This document shows positions 5,967 to 13,222 of a stretch of 17,980 nucleotides of DNA, piece after piece. The notes under the pieces are model-generated. The model was not told where the DNA came from. It saw only the letters and a list, made by a program, of their open reading frames with translations, and searched no databases. Source of the DNA: Solirubrobacter sp044865965 (lineage in GTDB: Bacteria; Actinomycetota; Thermoleophilia; Solirubrobacterales; Solirubrobacteraceae). The stretch spans positions 1-17,980 of the forward strand of contig JBIOTP010000194.1 of assembly GCA_044865965.1 (NCBI GenBank). Direction: 5' to 3'. Position 1 is the first letter of the stretch. The number at the start of each line of letters is the position of its first letter. Both the position numbers and the translations under genes were made by a program.

Positions 5967-7532
5967 GTGACCTCGCCGTGGCCCGCCCGCACCGGGGTGG
6001 CCCGCACCGAGCTGAACCCGGTGTCCTTCCTCTATCGCAGCGCCGCGATCCACCCGGACCGGGTGGCGGTCGTCGACGGCGAGCTGCGCCGCACCTACGC
6101 CGAGCTGCGCGAGCGCGTGGACCGGCTGGCCTCCGCGCTGGACGTGGAGCGCCACGAGCGCGTCGCCGCGCTGTGCCCCAACATCCCGGAGCTGCTGGAG
6201 CTGCACCACGCGGTGCCGGCGGTCGGGGGCGTCCTGGTCGCGATCAACACGCGGCTGAGCGCCGGCGAGATCCGCTACATCCTCGAGCACAGCGGCTCGC
6301 GCACGCTGTTCGTCGACCCGTCCTTGGAGGACCTCGTCGCGGACCCGCCGCCGGGGCTGAAGCTGATCCGCGTGGGCGAGGAGTACGAGCGGCTGCTCTC
6401 CCGCGGCGACCCGGCCGGCGTGCCGTCGCCGCTGCGCGACGAGGAGGAGCCGATCGCGATCGACTACACCTCGGGCACGACCGGCCGCCCGAAGGGGGTC
6501 GTCTACACGTACCGCGGCGCGTACCTGAACGCGCTCGGCGAGGTGATCGAGGCCGAGCTCGGCCACCACCCGGTCTACCTGTGGACGCTCCCGATGTTCC
6601 ACTGCAACGGCTGGTGCTTCCCGTGGGCCGTGACCGCGGCGGGCGGCACGCACGTGTGCCTGCGCCAGGTCGACCCGTCGCTGATCTGGCGGCTGTTCCG
6701 CGAGGAGGGCGTGACGCACTACAACGGCTCGCCGACCGTGCAGATCGCGCTCGTCAGCGACCCCGGCGCCGCGCGGCTGGAGCAGCCGGTCACCGCGATG
6801 GTGGCGGCCGCGCCGCCGTCGCCGACGCTGCTCGCCCGCCTGGGCGCGCTCAACATCCGCGTCGTGCACGTCTACGGGCTCACCGAGACCTACGGGCCGC
6901 ACACCGTGTGCACGCGCCAGGACGGCTGGGACGAGCTGCCCGACGAGGAGCGCGCGCGGCTGCTCGCCCGCCAGGGGCAGGGCTACACGACCGCCGACCT
7001 CGTCCGCGTCGTCGACGAGGACATGCGCGACGTGCCCCGCGACGCCGCCGCGATGGGCGAGGTGGTGATGCGCGGCAACAACGTCATGGCGGGCTACTTC
7101 GCCAACCCGGAGGCCACCGAGGAGGCGTTCCACGGCGGCTGGTTCCACTCCGGCGACCTCGCGGTGTGGCACCCGGACGGCGCGATCGAGCTGCGCGACC
7201 GCGGCAAGGACGTGATCATCTCGGGCGGCGAGAACATCTCCTCGATCGAGGTCGAGCAGGCGATCTGCGCCCATCCGGCCGTGCTCGAGTGCGCCGTGGT
7301 GGCGACGCCGCACGACCACTGGGGCGAGCGCCCGAAGGCGTTCGTGACGCTCAAGCCGGGCGCGGGCGCCTCCGAGCAGGAGATCATCGCCTTCTGCCGC
7401 GAGCGGCTCGCGCACTTCAAGTGCCCCGACGCGGTCGCGTTCGGGCCGCTCCCCAAGACGTCCACCGGCAAGGTGCAGAAGTTCGTCCTGCGCGAGCCGG
7501 AGTGGGCGGGCCGCGAGCGCCGGATCAACTGA
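5967..7532 (+). CDS. AMP-forming acyl-CoA synthetase / acid-CoA ligase
   Basis: A 521-aa ANL-superfamily ligase that activates a carboxylic acid through an acyl-adenylate to its CoA thioester. Motifs in order: the phosphate loop TSGTTGRPKG (about 168-177), YGLTETYGP (adenine/acyl site), HSGDLAVWHPDG (ribose-binding Asp), the hinge RGKDVIISGGENISS, and the catalytic lysine in KTSTGKVQKF near residue 502. This order and size fit medium-chain or short-chain acyl-CoA synthetases close to plant AAE types; the substrate is unknown. The GTG at 5967 is chosen because TATCGT lies 6 bases before it; GTG at 5952 lies inside the palindrome and GTG at 5997 would trim the N-terminus. Divergent pairing with a crotonase suggests acyl-CoA catabolism. 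The stop overlaps the end of the convergent gene by 8 bp. Confidence 0.92.
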   Translation: MTSPWPARTGVARTELNPVSFLYRSAAIHPDRVAVVDGELRRTYAELRERVDRLASALDVERHERVAALCPNIPELLELHHAVPAVGGVLVAINTRLSAGEIRYILEHSGSRTLFVDPSLEDLVADPPPGLKLIRVGEEYERLLSRGDPAGVPSPLRDEEEPIAIDYTSGTTGRPKGVVYTYRGAYLNALGEVIEAELGHHPVYLWTLPMFHCNGWCFPWAVTAAGGTHVCLRQVDPSLIWRLFREEGVTHYNGSPTVQIALVSDPGAARLEQPVTAMVAAAPPSPTLLARLGALNIRVVHVYGLTETYGPHTVCTRQDGWDELPDEERARLLARQGQGYTTADLVRVVDEDMRDVPRDAAAMGEVVMRGNNVMAGYFANPEATEEAFHGGWFHSGDLAVWHPDGAIELRDRGKDVIISGGENISSIEVEQAICAHPAVLECAVVATPHDHWGERPKAFVTLKPGAGASEQEIIAFCRERLAHFKCPDAVAFGPLPKTSTGKVQKFVLREPEWAGRERRIN

Positions 7533-8136
7533 TCACGGGGACCTCGCCGCCGAGCGTGAACGACTCGACGAGCTCGATCCGGTCGCCGCTCCAGAACTTC
7601 CCTGGGTCGTACCAGCTCGCCGGCCGCCGGCTCGGGAGCAGGCCCATGTGCTGGTAGGTGGTGGCCACGAGCTCCGCGCAGTAGATCGTCTCCAGCGACG
7701 AGGAGCGGCGCAGCCGGCCGTTCGCCCACTGCGCCATCAGCCCGGCGGTCTTCGGGAACGGCCGGCCGTCGTAGCGCTCGATGACCTCCATCAGCCGGTC
7801 CTCGTGGTGGCGCTCGAGCGTGCCCTCGAGCTGGCGGAACCACGCGCGCTGGCCGTAGCGCTGGTCCCACGTCTTCACCGCGTCGACGAGCTTGTGGAGC
7901 TGGACCCCGCGCTGGCGCTCGCCGGTCCACACGTCGGGCAGCGAGCGGCCCAGCTCGGCGTGCCAGAGCAGCGGCGGCAGGTCGTCGAGCGCGACGACCA
8001 TGCCGACGTGGTTGACCGGGCTGTTGGTGACGGCCCGGATCGCCATGTCGGCGAACGACTTGCCGCGGAACAGCCAGATGTCGCCGGTCGCCGCGGTCGC
8101 GGCGGCCTCCTCGAGGGTCACGCCCGTGGCTTCCAC
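7525..8136 (-). CDS. Permuted papain-like (NlpC/P60, YiiX/YebB-type) hydrolase, hypothetical
   Basis: A 203-aa soluble protein with no signal peptide. GDIWLFRGKSFADMAIRAVT (18-37) is the usual opening of permuted NlpC/P60-like domains. NHVGMVV holds the probable catalytic His43, and HAELG (E61) may complete it. IYCAELVATTYQHMGLLP holds the probable nucleophile Cys153, so the His precedes the Cys as expected for the circularly permuted group (YiiX, YebB, LRAT-like). Known relatives include amidases, peptidases and acyltransferases, so the reaction is unknown. The GTG at 8136 is 10 bp after the MFS stop and has TAGGTT 7 bases upstream, so it may be read from both an operon and its own leaderless promoter. 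Its 3' end overlaps the acyl-CoA synthetase by 8 bp, tail to tail. Confidence 0.75.
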   Translation of the reverse strand: MEATGVTLEEAAATAATGDIWLFRGKSFADMAIRAVTNSPVNHVGMVVALDDLPPLLWHAELGRSLPDVWTGERQRGVQLHKLVDAVKTWDQRYGQRAWFRQLEGTLERHHEDRLMEVIERYDGRPFPKTAGLMAQWANGRLRRSSSLETIYCAELVATTYQHMGLLPSRRPASWYDPGKFWSGDRIELVESFTLGGEVPVIS

Positions 8137-8143
8137 GGCGCGT

Positions 8144-8149
8144 AACCTA
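8144..8149 (-). promoter_or_regulatory. Putative leaderless -10 (TAGGTT) overlapping the MFS stop
   Basis: On the minus strand TAGGTT begins with the MFS stop codon TAG and ends 7 bases before the GTG at 8136. The spacing matches the other leaderless candidates here. Confidence 0.4.
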
Positions 8150-9298
8150 CGCCGCCATCGCGCGGGCCGTCAGCCGCCGCACGTCGGGCACCGCGAGCAG
8201 CCCGAGGCCCACGGCGACCATCAGCCCGGACGCGAGCCACAGCGAGGCCGCGATCCCGGCGACGGCGGAGATCGGCCCCCAGATCGCCAGCCCGAGCGGC
8301 TGGAAGGCGAGCGAGCCGAACCAGTCGTAGGCGCTCACGCGCGACAGCGACTCGAGCGAGACATGGCGCTGGAGCGTCGACTCCCAGAGCGAGTTGCCCA
8401 GCATCATTGAGCCGCCGAACATGAACGCGCCGACCGCCAGCAGCGGCACGGGGGCGCCGGCCGCGAGCAGGGCGAGCGGCGTTGCGACCATGCCGATCGA
8501 GAGGCTCGAGACGACGAGCGGCCGCCGCGGCGCCGCCCGGATCGCCAGCAGGCTGCCGGCAACGGCGCCGACCCCCATGGCGGCGAGGATCGAGCCCCAT
8601 GCTGCGGCGCCGCCCAGATCGCGGTCGGCGAGGACCGGGCCGAGCACGCTCCACGCGCCCCACAGCAGGTTCACGATGCCCGCGGCCGCCACGAACGTCC
8701 ACACCCACCGGCGCGACCGGAACGCCGTCCAGCCCTCCCGGAGGTCGTCGAGGAACGAGACGGCCGCGCGTGCGGCGCGCTCCGGCAGGCGCAGGCGCGC
8801 CAGGAACGCGGCGCTGATCCCGAACGTCGCCGCGTCGACCGCGAGCGCCCAGCCGGGCCCGGCGGAGGCCACGAGCACGCCGGCCGCGAGCGGGCCGAGG
8901 ATCTCGCCCCCGGACATCGCGGTCGCGCGCAGCCCGTTCGCCTGCTGCAGCCGCTCGCGCGCCACGACGGCCGGCAGCACTGCGGTCGAGGCGGGGTTGA
9001 AGAACCCGGTCGCGGCCCCCGTGATCGCGGACAGCGCGGCGACGGTCCAGACGTGCGGGGAGCCGGCGATCAGCAGGGCCGCCAGCGCGCCCTGGCTCCC
9101 GAGGCGGACGAGGTCGGCGGCCACCATGACCGTCCGGCGCGACACCCGGTCGGCCACGACGCCGCCGACCAGCAGGCAGCCGACGAGCGGCAGCGTCCGG
9201 CAGGCGAGCACCAGCCCGACGTCGGAGGGGGAGCCGCCGAGCCCGAGGACCGCGAACGCGAGCGCGACCGCGACCATCCGGTCGCCGAGAACGGACAC
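8147..9298 (-). CDS. MFS transporter, 12-helix efflux-type; N-terminus probably extends upstream
   Basis: Polytopic membrane protein, 383 aa from the first canonical codon (GTG at 9298). The loop GGVVADRVSRRTVMV after helix 2 is the MFS motif A region. FFNPASTAVLPAVVARERLQQAN is typical of the enterobactin-exporter/DHA3-like branch that includes putative drug exporters. Substrate is unknown. The coding frame continues upstream as AIARLPDSLSVLRQRDFRLL and then FGAHA, which is the conserved start of this family, up to an in-frame TAG at 9380-9382. No ATG, GTG or TTG exists there. Candidate starts are ATC at 9368-9370, which sits 6 bases after a TAGCCT hexamer, or CTG at 9359-9361. Starting at 9298 would delete the lead-in and part of helix 1. 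The gene is divergent from a small membrane protein gene. Confidence 0.85.
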   Translation of the reverse strand: MSVLGDRMVAVALAFAVLGLGGSPSDVGLVLACRTLPLVGCLLVGGVVADRVSRRTVMVAADLVRLGSQGALAALLIAGSPHVWTVAALSAITGAATGFFNPASTAVLPAVVARERLQQANGLRATAMSGGEILGPLAAGVLVASAGPGWALAVDAATFGISAAFLARLRLPERAARAAVSFLDDLREGWTAFRSRRWVWTFVAAAGIVNLLWGAWSVLGPVLADRDLGGAAAWGSILAAMGVGAVAGSLLAIRAAPRRPLVVSSLSIGMVATPLALLAAGAPVPLLAVGAFMFGGSMMLGNSLWESTLQRHVSLESLSRVSAYDWFGSLAFQPLGLAIWGPISAVAGIAASLWLASGLMVAVGLGLLAVPDVRRLTARAMAA

Positions 9299-9376
9299 GG
9301 CGTGCGCGCCGAACAGGAGGCGGAAGTCGCGCTGCCGCAGGACGGAGAGGCTGTCGGGCAGGCGCGCGATCGCCCC

Positions 9377-9382
9377 AGGCTA
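9377..9382 (-). promoter_or_regulatory. Putative -10 (TAGCCT) for the MFS gene
   Basis: On the minus strand TAGCCT is followed by GGGGCG and then an in-frame ATC at 9370, the spacing seen at the leaderless starts nearby. This supports transcription starting at or near the non-canonical codon. Confidence 0.35.
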
Positions 9383-9399
9383 GCCGCCACCGGCTCCAG

Positions 9400-9405
9400 T
9401 AACCT
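9400..9405 (+). promoter_or_regulatory. Putative leaderless -10 (TAACCT)
   Basis: TAACCT ends 7 bases before the ATG at 9413. There is no Shine-Dalgarno. Confidence 0.4.
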
Positions 9406-9412
9406 ACGCGCG

Positions 9413-9607
9413 ATGGCGGTCCCCTGGAAAGTCGTCGGGCTCGCCGGCCTAGCCGGCGTCGCGGCCACCGGCGTCGTCCTCGCGCGCAAGAAGCGCACGC
9501 ACGAGGAGTACGACCCCGACGAGCTGCGCGACAAGCTGCGCTCGCGACTCGCCGACGCGCCGGACGACAACGGCGGCGCCGCCGCCGAGACGCCCGCCGA
9601 GACCTAG
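9413..9607 (+). CDS. Small single-pass membrane protein, unknown function
   Basis: Encodes 64 aa. One hydrophobic helix, VVGLAGLAGVAATGVVLA (about 7-24), is followed by ARKKR as a positive-inside stop-transfer and a soluble, acidic tail (EEYDPDELRDKLRSRLADA) that could form a short amphipathic helix. This is the layout of many small actinobacterial membrane proteins without assigned role. The ATG is supported by the TAACCT hexamer at leaderless distance. It is convergent with the 66-aa gene on the other strand; the two stop codons overlap in the same four bases (CTAG). I do not recognise a family. Confidence 0.65.
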   Translation: MAVPWKVVGLAGLAGVAATGVVLARKKRTHEEYDPDELRDKLRSRLADAPDDNGGAAAETPAET

Positions 9608-9804
9608 CGCTTGCGGCCGCTCAGGAAGCGCGGCAGCGGCACCGGCGGCTGATTGAAGATCGTCTCGTTGTAGTCGCGGTCCTCGCGGCTGGGCCGCTCG
9701 TCGTCGTCCAGCGCCAGCGGCCGGACGCGGCTGAGCTTGTCGGCATGGTCGCCGACGTAGCCCGTCGGCCGCGGCGGCGGGTCGTGGTGGAAGGGGTTCT
9801 TCAT
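9604..9804 (-). CDS. Short proline-rich hypothetical protein
   Basis: Encodes 66 aa, MKNPFHHDPPPRPTGYVGDH at the start, then a charged middle with acidic DDDERPSREDRDYNE and a basic end (FLSGRKR). It has no membrane segment and looks largely disordered. A longer frame from 9912 exists, but its first 36 residues are Arg/Gly/Cys-rich filler, so the ATG at 9804 is preferred. GATGTT sits 6 bases upstream, a weak -10 at best. It overlaps the end of the small membrane protein gene by four bases. Coding status is moderately likely from composition; function is unknown. Confidence 0.5.
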   Translation of the reverse strand: MKNPFHHDPPPRPTGYVGDHADKLSRVRPLALDDDERPSREDRDYNETIFNQPPVPLPRFLSGRKR

Positions 9805-9873
9805 GTCCCCAACATCGCAGATGAACGCCGGTTTGTGACCGAGCGCCGGCGCGCCAGGCCCGCAAGCCGCCAA

Positions 9874-9889
9874 CCGCCCGCGCGGGCGG
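9874..9889. terminator. Perfect 16-bp GC palindrome downstream of the amine oxidase gene
   Basis: CCGCCCGCGCGGGCGG is fully self-complementary, about 70 bp past the amine oxidase stop, in the gene-free stretch 9805-9958. With no loop bases and no T-run it is a weak terminator candidate. Nothing else is seen in this stretch. Confidence 0.3.
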
Positions 9890-9958
9890 CGGGTCGTTCC
9901 CACCACGCACACCCATCGACGGCTGGCCGGGAGCCGCCCAGACGCACCGAAGCCGGCT

Positions 9959-11815
9959 CTAGTGGCTCGGCGGCACGTCGAGCGCGGGGTTGCGGTCGAA
10001 GAACCCGAACGGCTTCAGCCAGAACGAGACGCTGTCGACCGGCATGATCGGCCAGTCCTCCACGCGCGTGATGTGGTGGATGCCGAACACGTACCAGAGC
10101 ACGACGTCGGTGTCCTCGATCGAGCGGTCGGCGGCGGTCCACGCCGGCAGCCCCTCGTCGACGTCGCTCTGGTTCGGGAACGGCCCGCACGGCCAGCGCT
10201 CGTCCTCGTGGTAGGGCGTGACCCACAGCGTGTGGCGGAGCACCTCCGCGGTCCTCAGCACCGGCGAGTCGGCCGGCAGCATCGTCGGCAGCGCGGCGCC
10301 CGGGACGAGCTTGTAGGCGACCGGGGTGCCGTGCGCGTTCACCGCGCCCTCGTTGGCCACCTTCCACGCGCGCTGGGTCTCCCAGCGGTAGTCCTGGCGC
10401 CCCTCGGACTCGGTCCGCAGCGGCACGCTGTTGACGATCAGCCCCAGTCCGTAGGGGTCCTCCTCGCTGAAGCCCGCGGGCTCGGACTCCGTCATGTACA
10501 CGGTGTTGGGCTCGCCGTCGACGTCGAGGTCCAGCCGCGCGACCAGGAAGTGCTGGTGGAACGGCGCGTACGTCCGCTGGTCGACCAGCGTGCCCCAGAT
10601 GGGCTCCTCGTCGGGCACCAGGGGGGTGACGACCATGATCCCGGTCGCGCGCACGTGGCACTCGATGCTGCCGTCCTGGTAGAGCCGCCAGTAGACGAGG
10701 TACTCGTAGTTGGCGACCGTCACGTGCGCGGAGATCACGAGCCGGCGCGCCCGGCGCGTCTCCGGCCCGAACTGGTGGTCGACGTGCTTCCACAGCACGC
10801 CGTCGTCCTCCTCGTGGATGCAGATCGCGTTCGGGATCGTGTACGGCTCGCCGCGGGTGTCGTGCAGGACGGCGTCGACGTAGGCGATCTCGCCCAGACA
10901 GTCGCAGCGGAGCTTCAGCGACGTGGTCATGTAGCCCAGGCCCCACTCGCCGATGTCGTAGGCCGTGCGGCGGTAGTGGTCGACCGTCGGGTCGCGGTAC
11001 GGGACGACCATCTCGGCGATCGAGATGCGGTGCGCGATCGGCCGCACGCGGCCGCCGTCCTCGTAGCCGACCGTGTGCAGGACGAGCCCCTCGCGGTGGT
11101 TGAAGCCGAGCCGCAGCGACCACCGCTGCCAGCGCAGCTCGTGGCCGTCCAGGGTGAACGACGCGCCCGCCGGCTGGGCGATCTCGAGCGGCCGGATGTC
11201 GTCGCGCTGCGTGAGGCCCGGGACGTGGCGCGGCACATACTCGCCCATCGTCTCCGGCCGCCCGACGCCGCCGGTGTCCTCGACCTCGAGCAGCTCCATC
11301 GAGTTGAGGTCGACGATGCAGTTGAGCCCGTTGATCGGGTTCGCGTACGGGTTCGAGCCCTCCGCGGCGCGGTACCAGGCGTCGGTCCAGCCGATCCGGC
11401 GGCCGCGGTAGCGCTCCGGGACGAGGAAGCCGCGGTAGCCCCAGACGTCGAACAGCACCCGGTCCATGTCGGTGATGCCGCGCTTGGCGAGCGCCTCGAT
11501 CAGGCGCGGCTCCCGCCGCAGCGCGGCGTCGCACTCGTGCCACTCGTCGGGCGTGAGGTTGGGCTGGCGGCCCTCCAGGGACTCCCACGACAGCGTGCGG
11601 TCGCCGCTCAGTGACACCACCGCGCGGTACGCGTCGCCGCCGTCGCGGTTCCAGCACACCACGATCGCCTCCCGCTCGCCGGAGCCGCCACCCTTCGGCG
11701 GCTCCTTGAGCTCGATCGACGCGAAGCGCCAGCGGTCGGTGACGCCCTGCTCGCGGCGCAGGATGCCGGCGGCCCGGCGGAACTCCTCGGCGGTCAGCGG
11801 GTCGAGCGGGTGCAT
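9959..11815 (-). CDS. Copper-containing primary amine oxidase (TPQ enzyme)
   Basis: A 618-aa enzyme that oxidises primary amines to aldehydes with release of ammonia and hydrogen peroxide. The catalytic base lies in TAYDIGEWGLG (D287). The tyrosine that self-processes to topaquinone lies in TVANYEYLVYW (Y370). The copper ligands are H420 and H422 in FHQHFLVARLD and H581 in FGIHHITRVEDWPIMP. The conserved ending WLKPFGFFDRNPALDVPPS is also present. Length matches Arthrobacter phenylethylamine and histamine oxidases (~640 aa). No signal peptide is seen, so it is probably cytoplasmic, unlike periplasmic TynA. It starts 10 bp after the aminotransferase stop, so the two form an operon. The amine may be a diamine, an aromatic amine or histamine; sequence alone does not decide. 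Confidence 0.93.
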   Translation of the reverse strand: MHPLDPLTAEEFRRAAGILRREQGVTDRWRFASIELKEPPKGGGSGEREAIVVCWNRDGGDAYRAVVSLSGDRTLSWESLEGRQPNLTPDEWHECDAALRREPRLIEALAKRGITDMDRVLFDVWGYRGFLVPERYRGRRIGWTDAWYRAAEGSNPYANPINGLNCIVDLNSMELLEVEDTGGVGRPETMGEYVPRHVPGLTQRDDIRPLEIAQPAGASFTLDGHELRWQRWSLRLGFNHREGLVLHTVGYEDGGRVRPIAHRISIAEMVVPYRDPTVDHYRRTAYDIGEWGLGYMTTSLKLRCDCLGEIAYVDAVLHDTRGEPYTIPNAICIHEEDDGVLWKHVDHQFGPETRRARRLVISAHVTVANYEYLVYWRLYQDGSIECHVRATGIMVVTPLVPDEEPIWGTLVDQRTYAPFHQHFLVARLDLDVDGEPNTVYMTESEPAGFSEEDPYGLGLIVNSVPLRTESEGRQDYRWETQRAWKVANEGAVNAHGTPVAYKLVPGAALPTMLPADSPVLRTAEVLRHTLWVTPYHEDERWPCGPFPNQSDVDEGLPAWTAADRSIEDTDVVLWYVFGIHHITRVEDWPIMPVDSVSFWLKPFGFFDRNPALDVPPSH

Positions 11816-11825
11816 GCCCGCATCC

Positions 11826-13103
11826 TCACAGCGAGGCTTCGAGGATGTCGAGACCCCGCTCGAGGTCCTCGTCGGCGATCGTGAGCGGGGGCAGCAGCCG
11901 GATCACGTTGCCGTAGAGCCCGCACGCGAGCAGGAGCAGCCCGCGCTCGCGCGCCGCGGCGACGGTCGCCGCGACCCGCTCGGGCGCCGGCGCCTTCGTG
12001 GCGCGGTCGTGCACGAGCTCGATCGCGGTCATCGGGCCGAGGCCGCGCACGTCGCCGATCACCTCGTGGCGGCTCGCGATCCCCTCCAGGCGCTCGCGCA
12101 GGCGCGCGCCCAGGCGCTCGGCGCGGGCGCGGAACTCCTCGCTCGCCACCGTGTCGAGCACGACCTCCGCGGCCGCGCACGACACCGGGTTGCCGCCGAA
12201 CGTGCCGCCCAGCCCGCCGGGGCCGACGGCGTCCATCACGTCCGCCGGGCCGGTCACGGCCGCCAGCGGCAGCCCGCCGCCGAGCGACTTGCCCGACACG
12301 AGGATGTCCGGCTGCACGCCGTAGTGCTCGATCGCCCACGCGGGCCCGGTGCGGCCGACGCCGGCCTGGACCTCGTCGTCGACGTAGAGGATCCCGTGGC
12401 GGTCGCAGACCTCGCGCAGGCGCGCGGGGAAGTCGGCCGGCATCGGGACGAAGCCGCCCTCGCCCTGCACGGGCTCGAGCACGACGCAGGCGACGGTCTC
12501 GGGATCGACGTGCGCGACGAGCAGCGCGTTCAGCGCGTCGATCGCGTCCTCGGACGTGACGCCGCGGTAGGCGTAGGGCGCCGGCGCGCGGTAGATCTCG
12601 GGCGCGAACGGGCCGAAGCCGCGCTTGTAGGGCTTGACCTTGCTGGTCAGCGACATCGTCAGCAGCGTGCGGCCGTGGAAGCCGCGGTCGAACGCGATCA
12701 CCGCTGGGCGGCCGGTCGCCGCGCGGGCGATCTTGACCGCGTTCTCCACCGCCTCGGCGCCGGAGTTGAACAGCACGCTGCGCTGCTCGTCGCCGCGGCA
12801 GGGCGAGAGCTCGCCGAGCCGCCGGCACACCTCTACATAGGGCTCGTAGGCGGCGACCATGAAGCACTGGTGCAGGTAGCGGTCGACCTGCGCGTGGATC
12901 GCGCGGACGACCTCCTCGGGGCCGTGGCCGAGGTTCTGGCAGCCGATGCCGCCCGCGAAGTCGAGGTAGCGGACGCCGTCGGCGCCCTCGATGTGGGCGC
13001 CCTCGGCGCCGACCGCGACCACGGCGGGGGCCGCGACGCCGCGGGCGACCCAGCGCTCGCGGGCGGCGAGGACGGGGCTGATCTCAACGGGGGATGCGGT
13101 CAT
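11826..13103 (-). CDS. gabT: Class III aminotransferase, 4-aminobutyrate/diamine type
   Basis: A 425-aa PLP enzyme of the ornithine/GABA aminotransferase family that moves an omega-amino group to a 2-oxo acid, giving an aldehyde. Signatures: GGIGCQNLGHGPEEV (51-65), NSGAEAVENAVKIAR (113-127), EPVQGEGGFVP (210-220), VDDEVQAGVGRTG (cofactor Asp243) and the Schiff-base lysine in VSGKSLGGGLP (K272). GabT is the best family guess; putrescine, beta-alanine or other omega-amine transaminases are close alternatives. The ATG at 13103 is preferred to the longer frame from 13187, whose extra 28 residues are not family-like. CACACT 7 bases upstream is a weak -10. It is first of the pair with the copper amine oxidase: one enzyme deaminates by oxidation, the other by transamination. 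Confidence 0.9.
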   Translation of the reverse strand: MTASPVEISPVLAARERWVARGVAAPAVVAVGAEGAHIEGADGVRYLDFAGGIGCQNLGHGPEEVVRAIHAQVDRYLHQCFMVAAYEPYVEVCRRLGELSPCRGDEQRSVLFNSGAEAVENAVKIARAATGRPAVIAFDRGFHGRTLLTMSLTSKVKPYKRGFGPFAPEIYRAPAPYAYRGVTSEDAIDALNALLVAHVDPETVACVVLEPVQGEGGFVPMPADFPARLREVCDRHGILYVDDEVQAGVGRTGPAWAIEHYGVQPDILVSGKSLGGGLPLAAVTGPADVMDAVGPGGLGGTFGGNPVSCAAAEVVLDTVASEEFRARAERLGARLRERLEGIASRHEVIGDVRGLGPMTAIELVHDRATKAPAPERVAATVAAARERGLLLLACGLYGNVIRLLPPLTIADEDLERGLDILEASL

Positions 13104-13222
13104 GGCCGCGAGTGTGTCCGTGCCGTGAGCGCGGCGCCCACTGTGGCGCGAACAAAGCCGGGCCGGCGGATTCGGACTTCGCACCATCCCGTTCGGAGCG
13201 CGCGGCTGCCACGGTGCACGAC

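Noticed and set aside
5931..7415. 494-residue open frame antisense to the acyl-CoA synthetase
   Set aside because: Arg/Ala/Val-rich low-complexity translation with no family motif; a typical antisense shadow of a GC-rich gene.
9962..11614. 550-residue open frame antisense to the copper amine oxidase
   Set aside because: The minus strand carries all TPQ and copper motifs; the plus frame is compositional.
13094..13222. Longer N-terminus for the amidase from 13094
   Set aside because: The extra residues are not family-like and would overlap the divergent aminotransferase start at 13103.
13104..13222. Regulator site between the divergent aminotransferase and amidase
   Set aside because: Two TTCGGA copies in the same direction and weak CACACT/CACGGT hexamers are not enough to call an operator or promoters.
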